Shown here piece after piece: positions 6,751-15,048 of a DNA stretch of 19,527 bases. Every line of letters starts with the position of its first letter. Position 1 is the stretch's first letter. A program made the position numbers and the translations under genes. This stretch comes from an uncultured Collinsella sp. (GTDB taxonomy: Bacteria > Actinomycetota > Coriobacteriia > Coriobacteriales > Coriobacteriaceae): positions 1 through 19,527 of the forward strand of contig UQSC01000025.1 of NCBI GenBank assembly GCA_900543615.1. The letters are read 5' to 3'. The notes under the pieces are model-generated. The model was not told the origin of the DNA. It worked only from the letters and a program-made list of their open reading frames with translations, and did no database searches.

Positions 6751-8667
6751 ATGGTCGCATTCGATCGCAACCCGCAAGACTTTAAGTATCTGCGTCTGCT
6801 GTCGAGACAATTTCCCACCGAGCAATCCGCGTTTACCGAGATTATCAATCTCTCGGCCATTCTCAACCTGCCCAAAGGCACCGAGCATTTTATGAGCGAC
6901 GTGCACGGCGAGTACGAAGCCTTTATGCACATCCTCAACAACTGCTCGGGTGTCGTGCGCGAACATGTCGACGAGATCTTTGGCGACACGCTCTCCTTTG
7001 ACGAAAAGGGCGAGCTGTGCACGCTCATCTACTACCCGCGCGAGAAGATCGAGCTGGTCCGCAGCCGGCGCGAGGACTCCCCCACCTGGTACAAGACCAT
7101 GCTCGACCAGCTCATCATGGTTGCCCGCTCGCTTTCGAGCCGCTATACGCGCTCCAAGGTGCGTAAGGCCATCCCGCGCGATTACGCCTACATCATCGAC
7201 GAGCTGCTGCACACGCATCCGGACGAGAACAACTATCGTGTGCGTTATCACGAGCGCATCGTGGAGTCCATCCTAGAGACCGCCAGCGCCGACGACTTTA
7301 TCGAGTCGCTCGCCTCGCTCATCAAGCGCCTCGCTGTCGACCACCTGCACCTGGTGGGCGATATCTTCGACCGTGGCGGCGGCGCTGCCAAGATTATGGA
7401 CCGCCTGCTCACCTACCATTCGCTCGACATCCAGTGGGGCAACCACGACCTGCTGTGGATGGGCGCCGCTGCCGGCGAGCCCGCCTGCATCGCCACGGTG
7501 CTGCGCAACAACCTGCGCTACGACAACTACGAGATCCTCGAGAACGACTACGGTATCTCGCTGCGCGAGCTCGTTGCCTTTGCCGATGCCACCTATACCG
7601 CCGACGAGTCCATCACCCCGCTGATCAAGGCCATCAACGTGCTGCTCTTTAAACTCGAGGGCCAGATTATCCAGCGCCACCCCGAGTTCGACATGACCGA
7701 CCGCCTGCTGCTCGACAAGATCGACCACGACGCCGGCACGGTCACGCTTGCCGACGGCAGTGTATGGCCGCTCACGACCAACGATTTTCCCACCGTCGAT
7801 CCGGCGGACCCCTACACGCTCACGCCCCAGGAGCAACACATCATCGACAAGCTTGTGTCCGAGTTTGTCACCGCCGATCATCTGCATCGCCATATCGATT
7901 TCCTCTACACCCACGGCTCGATGTACAAGGTCACCAACGGCAACCTGCTGTTCCATGGCTGCGCGCCGCTCAACGAGGATGGCACCTTTAGCAGCATGAA
8001 CTGTCTGGGCACCTGGCACGCCGGCCGCGATTATCTCGATTTTTGCGACCGCATCGCCCGCCGCGCCTGGCGCGTGGGCGACCGCGACGCCCTCGACTGG
8101 ATGTGGTACCTGTGGATCGGCTTTAACTCGCCCGCCAGCGGACGCGTGGTGCGCACCTTCGAGCGCGCCTACATCGCCGACAAGAGCACGTGGGTCGAGC
8201 CGATGGACCCGTACTTCACGCTTACCAAGTCACCCTCGGTCTGCGACGACATCATGCGCGAGTTCGGCGTTGCCCCCATGGCATGTTCGCCGACCGGCCA
8301 CATCATCAACGGCCACACACCCGTTAAAACCACCAAGGGCGAGCAGCCCATCCGCGCCGAGGGCAAGCTGCTGGTCATCGATGGCGGCTTCTGCCGCGCC
8401 TACCATCCCAAGACGGGCATAGCCGGCTACACGCTTATCTCCAGTTCGCGCGGATGTCGCCTTAAGTCGCACCAAGCCTTTACCACGGTTGCCGAGGCAC
8501 TTACCCGCAACATCGACATCGAGAGCGAGACCAACCGCTTCGACGAGGCAGACCGGCGCCGCATGGTGAGCGACACCGATACCGGTGCCAAGATCCGCAG
8601 CCAAATCCAGGACCTACGCCAACTGCTCGATGCATATAGAAACGGTGCTATCGAGGAGCGCGTCTAG
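6751..8667 (+). CDS. fbp: Fructose-1,6-bisphosphatase class 3
   Basis: A 638-residue cytoplasmic metallophosphatase that hydrolyses fructose 1,6-bisphosphate to fructose 6-phosphate in gluconeogenesis. The calcineurin-like metal-site motifs are in order: SDVHGE (Asp50, His52), GDIFDRGG (Asp204), GNHD (230-233) and NGHTP (520-524), followed by VIDGGFCRAYHPKTGIAGYTLI. Both length and motif set fit the Firmicutes-type class 3 (FBPase III) enzyme rather than class 1 or 2. The start at 6751 is supported by GGAAGG 6 nt upstream. An in-frame upstream start at 6571 would add 60 residues of unlikely composition and is not used. A 78-nt gap with no T-tract terminator separates it from the first GtrA gene, so read-through is possible. 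Confidence 0.95.
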   Translation: MVAFDRNPQDFKYLRLLSRQFPTEQSAFTEIINLSAILNLPKGTEHFMSDVHGEYEAFMHILNNCSGVVREHVDEIFGDTLSFDEKGELCTLIYYPREKIELVRSRREDSPTWYKTMLDQLIMVARSLSSRYTRSKVRKAIPRDYAYIIDELLHTHPDENNYRVRYHERIVESILETASADDFIESLASLIKRLAVDHLHLVGDIFDRGGGAAKIMDRLLTYHSLDIQWGNHDLLWMGAAAGEPACIATVLRNNLRYDNYEILENDYGISLRELVAFADATYTADESITPLIKAINVLLFKLEGQIIQRHPEFDMTDRLLLDKIDHDAGTVTLADGSVWPLTTNDFPTVDPADPYTLTPQEQHIIDKLVSEFVTADHLHRHIDFLYTHGSMYKVTNGNLLFHGCAPLNEDGTFSSMNCLGTWHAGRDYLDFCDRIARRAWRVGDRDALDWMWYLWIGFNSPASGRVVRTFERAYIADKSTWVEPMDPYFTLTKSPSVCDDIMREFGVAPMACSPTGHIINGHTPVKTTKGEQPIRAEGKLLVIDGGFCRAYHPKTGIAGYTLISSSRGCRLKSHQAFTTVAEALTRNIDIESETNRFDEADRRRMVSDTDTGAKIRSQIQDLRQLLDAYRNGAIEERV

Positions 8668-8745
8668 CTCCACCCGCGGGGATTGGCTAAACTTGCTGAG
8701 TTCGTCATCCCCACGGCGCTCCGGCGCCACCCTAAGGCAGGTACC

Positions 8746-9141
8746 ATGCAAAAGCTCCTTGCGCAGATCATGAAGTTTGGCGTCGTCGGCGTCGTCGCCA
8801 CGGTCATCGACTTTGGCATCATGAATCTGCTCCACTACGGCCTGGGCCTTAACATCCTGATCGCCAATACCAGCGGCTTTATCGTCTCGCTCATCTTTAA
8901 CTACGCCGCGAGCATGAAGTACGTGTTTGCGCACAAGGAGGGCATGAGCCGCCGCCGCGAGTTCATCATCTTTGTCGTGCTGTCCGTTATTGGCCTGGCG
9001 CTCAACGACGGTATCGTGCTGGCGCTCAACGCCGGCCTGGGGCTCGAGGCCAATATCGCCAAGATTTGCGCCACCGCGCTGGTCATGGTCTACAACTTTG
9101 TGACCCGAAAGATCTTCCTGGAGGGCGAGGAGACAAAGTAG
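8746..9141 (+). CDS. GtrA family membrane protein, copy 1
   Basis: A 131-residue integral membrane protein with four predicted helices (about 10-32, 36-56, 73-94, 102-120), the normal size and topology for GtrA. Conserved features are KFGVVGVVATVIDFGIMN at the N-terminus and MKYVFAHKEGMSRRREF between helices 2 and 3. GtrA proteins are thought to help move or present polyprenyl-linked sugars at the membrane during glycosylation of cell-surface polymers. ATG 8746 is chosen over an in-frame TTG at 8683 because AAGGCAGG precedes it and the protein then begins directly before helix 1. No glycosyltransferase partner lies nearby, so the substrate is unknown. Confidence 0.88.
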   Translation: MQKLLAQIMKFGVVGVVATVIDFGIMNLLHYGLGLNILIANTSGFIVSLIFNYAASMKYVFAHKEGMSRRREFIIFVVLSVIGLALNDGIVLALNAGLGLEANIAKICATALVMVYNFVTRKIFLEGEETK

Positions 9142-9165
9142 CTCGGCTTTCCCGCACAGCTACGG

Positions 9166-9220
9166 GGCCCACGGACGATGCGCGTCGAGCGCTGCGTTGT
9201 TCGTGGGCCTTGCTCGTTTA
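9166..9220 (+). terminator. Candidate weak terminator between the two GtrA genes
   Basis: GGCCCACG (9166-9173) pairs with CGTGGGCC (9202-9209) around a GC-rich loop that can itself pair (GCGCG / GCGCT region). The following tail, TTGCTCGTTT, is only partly T-rich. It may separate the two GtrA genes into different transcripts, leaving 9221-9360 as upstream region for copy 2. Confidence 0.45.
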
Positions 9221-9360
9221 CGGAAGGATTTACGACGTTTGCGGATTGTCTCTTGCAAATTTGACGAGTTCGTATAGTTCTTGGCAAAGCCCTTACGTTT
9301 CCCTTGCAAAAGCTCTAAAGTATCCTCTGCTCGATTCGTCAACGCATTGGATGTGATTAC

Positions 9361-9768
9361 GTGCGCAAGGCACTGGCACAACCTCATACTAAGCAATTCC
9401 TCAAGTTCGCTGTCGTGGGTCTTATCTCCTTTGGCATCGACTGGGGCATGCTCATTGCGCTCGTCGAGCTGTTCCATCTCGACTTTTTGATGAGCACCAC
9501 GATCTCGTTTATCACGTCCGTCGTGGTCAACTACTGGCTCAGCATGAAGTACGTGTTCGACCACCGCGAGGGCATGAGCCGCAAGCGCGAGTTCACGATT
9601 TTCACCATCCTGTCGGTGATTGGTTTGGGCCTCAACGACCTGTACATGTTTGTGGGTGTCACGTTTTTGAGCATCGGCTACCAGGCCATGAAGGCCATCG
9701 CCACGTTCCTGGTCACCTGGTACAACTACTTTAGCCGTCGCTTCTTCCTCGAGGGCGCACGGTCGTAA
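9361..9768 (+). CDS. GtrA family membrane protein, copy 2
   Basis: A 135-residue four-helix protein clearly paralogous to the preceding gene: both share KF.VVG...DFG/DWG, SMKYVF.H.EGMSR.REF, LSVIGL.LND and a C-terminal R+FLEG tail. It starts with GTG at 9361; the upstream Shine-Dalgarno is weak (GGATGTGA), so initiation may be poor. Function is inferred as in copy 1: membrane handling of lipid-linked sugars. The pair looks like a tandem duplication followed by divergence, separated by 219 nt that contain a possible terminator and AT-richer, promoter-like sequence. A strong terminator lies directly after it. Confidence 0.87.
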   Translation: MRKALAQPHTKQFLKFAVVGLISFGIDWGMLIALVELFHLDFLMSTTISFITSVVVNYWLSMKYVFDHREGMSRKREFTIFTILSVIGLGLNDLYMFVGVTFLSIGYQAMKAIATFLVTWYNYFSRRFFLEGARS

Positions 9769-9794
9769 TCGATTCACTATTTGCTTGAATGTAT

Positions 9795-9832
9795 AACCGG
9801 TTGGAATTCCCGTTCCAACCGGTTTTTTGTTT
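9795..9832 (+). terminator. Strong intrinsic terminator after GtrA copy 2
   Basis: A perfect 12-bp stem (AACCGGTTGGAA 9795-9806 with TTCCAACCGGTT 9813-9824), 6-nt loop TTCCCG, then TTTTGTTT. It lies 26 nt after the stop at 9768 and ends the plus-strand block. Confidence 0.95.
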
Positions 9833-9866
9833 GCCGAGAGACCCGGCGACCCAGTCCCATTCGCAT

Positions 9867-9903
9867 GAAAAACGGGCGGCCCGGATGTTTGTCCGAACCG
9901 CCC
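9867..9903 (-). terminator. Intrinsic terminator of the DUF4430 operon
   Basis: Read on the minus strand, GGGCGGTTCGGA (9903-9892) pairs with TCCGGGCCGCCC (9885-9874) through 12 positions, two of them G-U, around loop CAAACA. The tail is GTTTTTC. It begins 24 nt after the stop codon at 9928 and faces the plus-strand GtrA terminator. Confidence 0.92.
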
Positions 9904-9927
9904 ATCTGGCGCGCTATGTCGAGGCCT

Positions 9928-10830
9928 CTAGCCTGTTACGTAATACCAGACCACGTTGTCGCCATTGGAGAGAACGTAGTTACTGCACGCCGTCATGGGC
10001 GTTGCGCCGTTGACGGAGTACATCCAGCCGCTCGTGCCGCCGTACTGCTTCTCGGCCAAACCACCAATCGCGGAGACATACGTGCCGTACGACGAGCCAT
10101 GTGCGCTGACAGAAAGGCCCAGCGCGCACAGGGCATCGTAGACGGTAGCGCCTTCGTTAAAGGTAAAGGTGCCACCAGAGGACACAGGATTGCCCACAGC
10201 ACTCGATGTGACCGAAACCGTCACCGTTACGTAGTTGGACTCCTGCGAGCCGCCCTGACCGCCCGAGGAAGCGCTTCCGCCATTAGAGGATGAGGCTCCA
10301 TCAGACGACTGACCGCCGCCCGAAGAAGCACCGCCAGACACATTGGAAGTATCACCGGCTCCCGTATTTTGGGCAGCGGATTTATCGCCAGACCTCTTGC
10401 TGTCCTGACCATCGGACTTCTTGCTATCCGAGCTTTTGTCCGATTCCTTGTGCGAAGACTCGGAATCATCCTTGGCGTCGTTCGAGCCCTTGGACTCATC
10501 TTTTGCAGCATCCGAAGATTTGGAATCCTTGGAACTGGCCTCGCCCGAAGCGGTAGACGAGCCAGACCCATTGTCATCCTTGGAAACGACGCTCTCCCCC
10601 GTCACGGACTGAAAAATCCAATCAACGGACCAGGCGCCGCTCTCGGAGGGATGGACAAAGCCCAGCGAGACGACGATCAGAATGGTGCACGCGGCAGTCA
10701 GAACGCCAAGGAGCGCTTTGTGCCGTGGGGCGGGCGCCGCCGAAGCGGCGCCCTTTTGCTTTGGATCATCGAGCTGGATAAACGAGGAGTCGGGCTGTTG
10801 CCCGCTGGTCTCCTTGGGCTTATCGGGCAT
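9928..10830 (-). CDS. Membrane-anchored protein with C-terminal transcobalamin-like (DUF4430) domain
   Basis: A 300-residue protein: basic cytoplasmic N-terminus, one membrane helix at 39-59, a long Ser/Lys/Asp-rich then Gly/Ser-rich linker (about 84-198), and a beta-rich DUF4430-type domain (about 200-300). The domain contains the TFTFNEGATVYDAL strand-helix start and ends YGGTSGWMYSVNG...SNGDNVVWYYV. In the family this domain corresponds to the C-terminal domain of transcobalamin and intrinsic factor, which contacts cobalamin. Expected topology is signal-anchor with the domain outside, across the cell wall. The ATG at 10830 is 8 nt after AAGGG and overlaps the end of the upstream gene by 11 nt, implying translational coupling; a GTG at 10839 is less likely. 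The Cys in the helix does not form a proper lipobox. Cobalamin binding is inferred, not shown. Confidence 0.85.
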   Translation of the reverse strand: MPDKPKETSGQQPDSSFIQLDDPKQKGAASAAPAPRHKALLGVLTAACTILIVVSLGFVHPSESGAWSVDWIFQSVTGESVVSKDDNGSGSSTASGEASSKDSKSSDAAKDESKGSNDAKDDSESSHKESDKSSDSKKSDGQDSKRSGDKSAAQNTGAGDTSNVSGGASSGGGQSSDGASSSNGGSASSGGQGGSQESNYVTVTVSVTSSAVGNPVSSGGTFTFNEGATVYDALCALGLSVSAHGSSYGTYVSAIGGLAEKQYGGTSGWMYSVNGATPMTACSNYVLSNGDNVVWYYVTG

Positions 10831-13813
10831 TACCGTCACCCTTGCCGCGCTTGGTCAGCACGAAGACGGCGATGAGCGCGAGGCCAATCACGCCGGCGAC
10901 GATGCCAACGATGGCGAGCGGATTGGTGCCAGCCTCCTGCTCGGCAGCACTAGAGGACTTCTTAGCAGCGGTCGTGGAAGCAGCACCCGTATCGGACTTG
11001 GAATCGGACTTCTTGTCGGACTTCTTGTCGGACTTGCTGTCCTTCTTGTCAGACTTCTTCTCGTCCTTCTTATCGGACTTATCGGAGTCCTTCTGGTCGG
11101 ACTTGTTGTCCTTGGTCTCGGTCTTGGTCGACACCGTCGTCTTGGTCGTCGGCTTATGACCCGGGGCGACAGCGCCGCCCTTCGAGCCGGAGCCGGAACC
11201 CGTGCCAGCGCCAGTGCCGGAACCAGTACCGGTACCAGAACCGCCGCCGCCATTCGAACCAGCGCCGCCATTACCGCCAGGGTTAACGACATTCTTGGTC
11301 CACTTGGCATACAGCGTCAGATCGGCCGTCACCGGCGTGCTAAAGTCATACGCCTGCGTGCAAGCCTCATCGGTATACCAACCGCCGAAAGTGTAGCCAT
11401 CGCGCGTCGGATCGGCCGGCTTGACCAGCTTGCCATCGGCCGTAGCAACAAACTTAGTGTCGCAAGCAGACCCGCCGTTGGAGTTAAAGGCAACCGTCCA
11501 AGACTCGACAGCTCCAAGTTTAAACAGCGTGCCCGAATCATTAATGTAGTAGAGATTGCCAGAAGCATCGGCAATGACCGGAGAGTCACAGTACTGGTAA
11601 TGGCCAGCCGCATCATAAATCTGCGTCGCCTCTGCATCGCCGAGCGTATAGCGATACACGCCACCACCAGCAGAGTAGTTGACGTAATCCTTGCTATCCG
11701 CGCTGTTAACGGTGAAGTACACATAGGTCTTGCCGCCCTGAACACTCACCAGCGGAGTAGCAGCAATACCGTTGAGGCCAGCCGGCAGCGCCTTGCCGTC
11801 GGCAGCAGCGACCATCGTGGTCTTACCCGTCTTCAGGTTATAGAGAACCAGAGCAGAGCCAGTAGCCGTCTGTCCGCCGACAATCAGATTGTCACCAGAC
11901 ACAGCAGGGGCGCTCAGATTATTCGTAAGACCCAGATCAACCGTCTTCTGTTCACTCAGCACGCCCTTCGCCGAAAGCGAAATCACATGGAGCTTTCCGT
12001 CGTGCGTCATCTGATAGAAGGTCGAGCCATTGGACGGATCGGCAATGCAATCGGCATTTGCGACAGCGCCGAGCTTCATGGTCGAAACGACATCGCCCGT
12101 CGTCTTATCAATGCACTTAAGCGTACCCGCGCTCGTAGGAACGATGGCATACTTATCCGTCAAAGCCGCACCAGTCCAGTAATAGCCCTCGGCAGGGTCG
12201 ATGTTCTGCCAAGAAACTTCGCCCGTGGCAATCTTAATGCGCGCAAAGGAGCCGTTGCCGTAGGTCGCATTGTAATTCTCGTCATACGAAATATCGACCG
12301 AGCCTACATAGACGTACTCGCCGTCCGAAACGACGGTGCAGGAGCTCTGCGTCAAGTCCGTCAAACCAGGCGTCAGCCACTTGCAGATCAGCTTGTCTGC
12401 AGTAATCGCCTGGACCGCACCGCCGTTGAGCGGAACGATGATAAGGCCATTGGTATAGATCGGACGAGAGGTATAGCTCACCTTGGAGGCAAGCGGCGCA
12501 GAGGCAACCTTTTTGCCCGTGGACGAATCGATCTTAATGAGCTCGTTCTCGGTCGCGATGTACACAAAGCCGTTAGCAATGACAGGCTCGCTGCAGTTGG
12601 CATACTGCTGACCAGACTCGGCCTTCCAATCGAAGGCCCACTTAAGACCGGCGGCCTGCGCAGGCGTCTTGGCATCCGTTACGGTCGAACCGTTGCCACT
12701 GTTGCCGTAGCCGGCCCACTCGGCATCCCAATCAGGAGTCGTCGCACCCGGGTCCACGACAATCTTGTCGGGATCGGGCATGGCCGAATCGTCGGTGGTA
12801 TAGGCAAGTGTGACCTTATCGCCGCTCTTGAGCGTAATCTGATTAGCGCAGAGTAAGGAGGGCTCTCCATTGATATACAGGTGCCAATATTTGTTGGTCG
12901 CACCATCATAGCCGTACGTCTCGTCTTCGAATGGCGAGTTGATGGAATTGAGGAACCAGTACTCACCACTCTGGGAGCCGTTGTACGTAACGCCCTTGGC
13001 CTTCAGAACCGTCTCAATAAGGTTCTGGGCAGTAGAGCCTTCGGGCAGAGAAACGTTGCTTGCCGAGCCCCAGCGAGCATTGTTGCCGTTGACATCGGGA
13101 CCGATAACATCGACAGACCCAAGAACCTGGCCAGAAAGGGCATCGGCGTCAGCACCATACATAAAGGTGACGGCATCGCCCTCATGGAGCTCGTAGGCAC
13201 CGGCGCCAACGTCGGCGAACTTGCCATTTACGTAGAAGCGCCAATAGCTATTGGTCGCAGCATCCCAGCCATAGGACTTACCATCGAACGGCGAATAAAT
13301 GCCGTTGAGGAACCAGCCCCAAGACGATTCGCTAGCATCGAGCTTAAGGCCGGTCTGCTCAAGGAGATCCTTGGCAGTGGAGCCTGCCTTGAGACTCGTC
13401 TGGCCCGTCGAAGCCCAAACCTGCTGCTTGCCGTCCTTGTCCTTACCGAGAACCTGAACAGAAGCATGGACAGAATCGGAGGGCAGCTGGTCGCCCCAGC
13501 CACCGTAGAACCACGTAACGGTATCGCCGGCATGGATGGTGACATTGTCCGCCGTATAGTCACTCGACTTGCCGTTGATGAACAGCTGCCAATAGGTCGA
13601 ATAATCTTGGGGCGTACTCAGCTCAACACCGTTGTACTTAAGGCTCAGAATGAAGGAGCCCGCAGCAACGGCGTCAATGTCGTTCGCCTCGAGTGCGACC
13701 TTCGTAAGATCAAGCGCGCTCGAGCCGGACGTCACCACATACTGCGCGTTATCGACCCAAGCCTGAGTCTTGCCCTGGGCATCGCGACCAATGACGGTCA
13801 CATTTGCGGCAAC
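10820..13813 (-). pseudogene. Surface protein, C-terminal 997 codons after an in-frame TAG: DUF4430 x3, PQQ propeller, InlB repeat, anchor
   Basis: This continues the gene from 14698 in the same frame after one TAG. Numbering from the GTG at 13801, domains are DUF4430-like repeats 2 (1-105), 3 (113-217) and 4 (228-336), each with a WxxxYxNG-type strand (YWQLFINGK, YWRFYVNGK, YWHLYINGE). A PQQ-type beta-propeller follows (about 388-765, with repeats such as GFVYIATENELIKIDSSTGK). An InlB/Flg_new repeat (768-836, DGYTFGGWY...LTLYAKW), Gly/Ser linker (840-880), Lys/Asp/Ser-rich stalk (890-940) and membrane helix (962-983) ending TKRGKGDGNAR complete it. There is no LPXTG. The GTG has no ribosome-binding site and no signal peptide follows, so independent expression as a surface protein is unlikely. 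The intact product would be about 1292 residues. Confidence 0.85.
10985..11110 (-). repeat. Degenerate tandem repeat encoding the Lys/Ser/Asp stalk
   Basis: On the plus strand, short units related to TTCTTGTCGGAC recur many times, encoding KSDKKSD / KSDKKDS units on the minus strand. A similar Ser/Lys/Asp-rich stretch occurs in the downstream membrane protein (about 10400-10560). Such repeats are prone to slippage and to assembly errors, and stalk length may vary between strains. Confidence 0.8.
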
Positions 13814-13816
13814 CTA
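13814..13816 (-). other. In-frame TAG interrupting the DUF4430 surface-protein gene
   Basis: The codon between GAC (Asp294) and GTT is TAG. The same frame is open for 294 codons before it and 997 after it, with DUF4430 repeats on both sides and a normal inter-repeat linker length. A single C-to-T change from CAG (Gln) would explain it. TAG is an ordinary stop elsewhere here (for example 3979-3981, 9928-9930, 15049-15051), which argues against general recoding. Confidence 0.9.
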
Positions 13817-14698
13817 GTCCTTAACGACAGGGGACGCGCTACCAGCCGTATAGGCAAACTCAACCTTCTGCCCCTGGGTGAGCTTGACGCTGCTCGCGCC
13901 AACCGAGGAAGACGCACCGTCGACGAACAGCTGCCAGAAGGCATAAGTCGTCGGATCGAAGGCAAGCGTGCGACCATCGCTCGGGGATGTGATGCTTTTG
14001 AGGTAGAAACCGTATGCCGTGTTCGGATCGTAGTCTGCCTTGAAGCCCGTCTTCTGCTGCAGCTTAACGAAGGCATCCGCAGCCGTCGCGCCCTCGTCGA
14101 GCTTGAGCTGCGTGGGTGCCACCCAGGTCTGAGCCTTGCCGTCGGCATCGGTGCCGATAATCGAGAACGAGACCTCGACCTGCTTCTTGGCGACATCGCC
14201 GGTTTCTGTCGGGTTCTCCGTCTGGACGGCAGTCGCGGCGGCAGATCCTGCTTGGCCAGCGGATGCCGTCGAAGACTGCTCGCTCGTAGCAGGGCTCTCC
14301 CCCGTCGCCGAGCCTTCGTCGCCAGTTGCTTCCTCTGTTGTGGCGGCACTAGCTGCAGGCGCGCCCTCGGAATCCGAGACCTCGGTGCCGCTCTGCTCGG
14401 CGGTACCGCCCGCAAGCGCTGCGTCCTCGCCCGGCGTCGCAGCCTGAGCCACAGCCTCGGCAATGCCCTCGGCGCCCTCGGCCCACAGCTGAGCCGGTGT
14501 GGTGCCAAAGGCCATCGCGAAGGCCAGGAATGCCACCAGGCCGCGCTTGGCTACGCCGCGCGCAATTGCGCCACGGCGATGCGAGACGCGCTCGCGCTCG
14601 TCCTCAAACATATCCAATTGTCCCCCATTGTCTGTACTTGGAGCGTTGCCTTGAGGCTGCCCCACGTCATCGCGCATGTTGCGCTCGAGTTCCCCCAT
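13814..14698 (-). pseudogene. Surface protein, N-terminal 294 codons: signal peptide and first DUF4430 domain, ending at TAG
   Basis: Start ATG 14698 has AGGAGG (14705-14710) 6 nt upstream; a TTG at 14761 is rejected. A long charged N-region (1-52) leads to a signal-peptide core (53-72, LVAFLAFAMAFGTTPAQLWA). Then comes a low-complexity Ala/Glu/Ser/Thr segment (75-170) and one DUF4430-like domain (about 176-286, with AFWQLFVDG). It stops at TAG (13814-13816) right after ...ASPVVKD, and the next codons in the same frame read VAANVTVIGRDAQGK, which opens the next DUF4430 repeat. As annotated, this fragment would be secreted without any membrane anchor. It is probably the 5' part of one disrupted gene, listed here separately so that both possible products are visible. 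Expression appears to be controlled by the cobalamin-riboswitch-like leader. Confidence 0.85.
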
Positions 14699-14726
14699 CG
14701 GGGTCCTCCTTCCCTCCAGAGCCCTA

Positions 14727-14760
14727 TGCACACCGGCGGCATACGCCGCGGCAACGTGCA
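14727..14760 (-). promoter_or_regulatory. Leader hairpin between riboswitch and start codon
   Basis: TGCAC/GTGCA (outer) and GCGGC/GCCGC (inner, loop GTAT on the minus strand) form a nested hairpin directly after the B12-box end and before the Shine-Dalgarno at 14705-14710. No T-tract follows, so control of translation rather than termination is more likely. CCTCC in the B12-box region is complementary to GGAGG of the Shine-Dalgarno; that pairing is a possible sequestering switch. Confidence 0.5.
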
Positions 14761-14933
14761 AGATGGGAGGCGATCCGACTTAACCTTAACGGCTCAGGCG
14801 CGCCGTCCGATCTGCGACGCGAACATCCCGAGCCAAGAGGAATTACGGTTACTGGTACAGCCGGGGACTTGCACCCCGATTCTCCCAAACGCGCAGGAAA
14901 ACCGCGCATTCGTGCGTCTCCGCACCACCATCT
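14761..14933 (-). ncRNA. Cobalamin riboswitch (AdoCbl/B12 element) in the DUF4430 leader
   Basis: Minus-strand sequence shows the family landmarks in order. A GGGAGAAT run leads to GGGGTGCAAGTCCCC (GGTG..A.TCC core, 14864-14878), followed by GGCTGTACCAGTAACCGTAA (CTGTxCCxGxAACxGTAA core). A variable arm then leads to AAGTCGGATCGCCTCCC, which fits the B12 box (14765-14781). A closing P1 can form between AGATGG (14933-14928) and CCATCT (14766-14761). It lies 63 nt upstream of the surface-protein start. Such elements normally shut off downstream genes when cobalamin is plentiful. I have not run a covariance model; the match is from visible motifs. Confidence 0.85.
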
Positions 14934-14942
14934 AGGCCATCG

Positions 14943-14971
14943 ATTATTACCGTCAAAATGGTATCACGCAA
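14943..14971 (-). promoter_or_regulatory. Candidate promoter of the riboswitch-DUF4430 operon
   Basis: On the minus strand TTGCGT (14971-14966) and TAATAAT (14949-14943) are spaced by 16-17 nt, just ahead of the riboswitch. The -35 overlaps the T-tract of the UbiB-gene terminator. The match to consensus is moderate. Confidence 0.45.
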
Positions 14972-14997
14972 AAGGGCCTCGCACGCAGGCGAAGCCC
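14968..14997 (-). terminator. Intrinsic terminator of the phasin-UbiB operon
   Basis: Minus-strand GGGCTTCGC (14997-14989) pairs with GCGAGGCCC (14982-14974), nine pairs with one G-U, loop of 6 nt, followed by TTTTGCG. It lies about 50 nt after the stop codon at 15049 and directly precedes the next promoter on the same strand. Confidence 0.8.
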
Positions 14998-15048
14998 ATG
15001 GTAAAAGCTATTGTTTGCGATAGGAAAATGCGGTGACGGTCGCAGACT

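Noticed and set aside
8668..8745. Terminator after fbp
   Set aside because: GGCGC-TCCG-GCGCC and a GGGGAT/ATCCCC pairing exist, but no T-rich tail follows, so read-through into the GtrA gene is more likely.
10680..10720. Lipobox in the smaller DUF4430 protein (LTAAC)
   Set aside because: Leu is at -4 rather than -3, and the Cys lies in the middle of a continuous membrane helix, so a signal anchor fits better.
13814..13816. TAG read as pyrrolysine or a genome-wide sense codon
   Set aside because: Several genes here end with TAG as a normal stop, and no PYLIS-like context or pyl genes are visible.
10682..14935. Two long plus-strand open frames opposite the DUF4430 genes
   Set aside because: They lack ribosome-binding sites and domains and mirror the codon bias of the minus-strand genes, which carry coherent domain order and a riboswitch leader.
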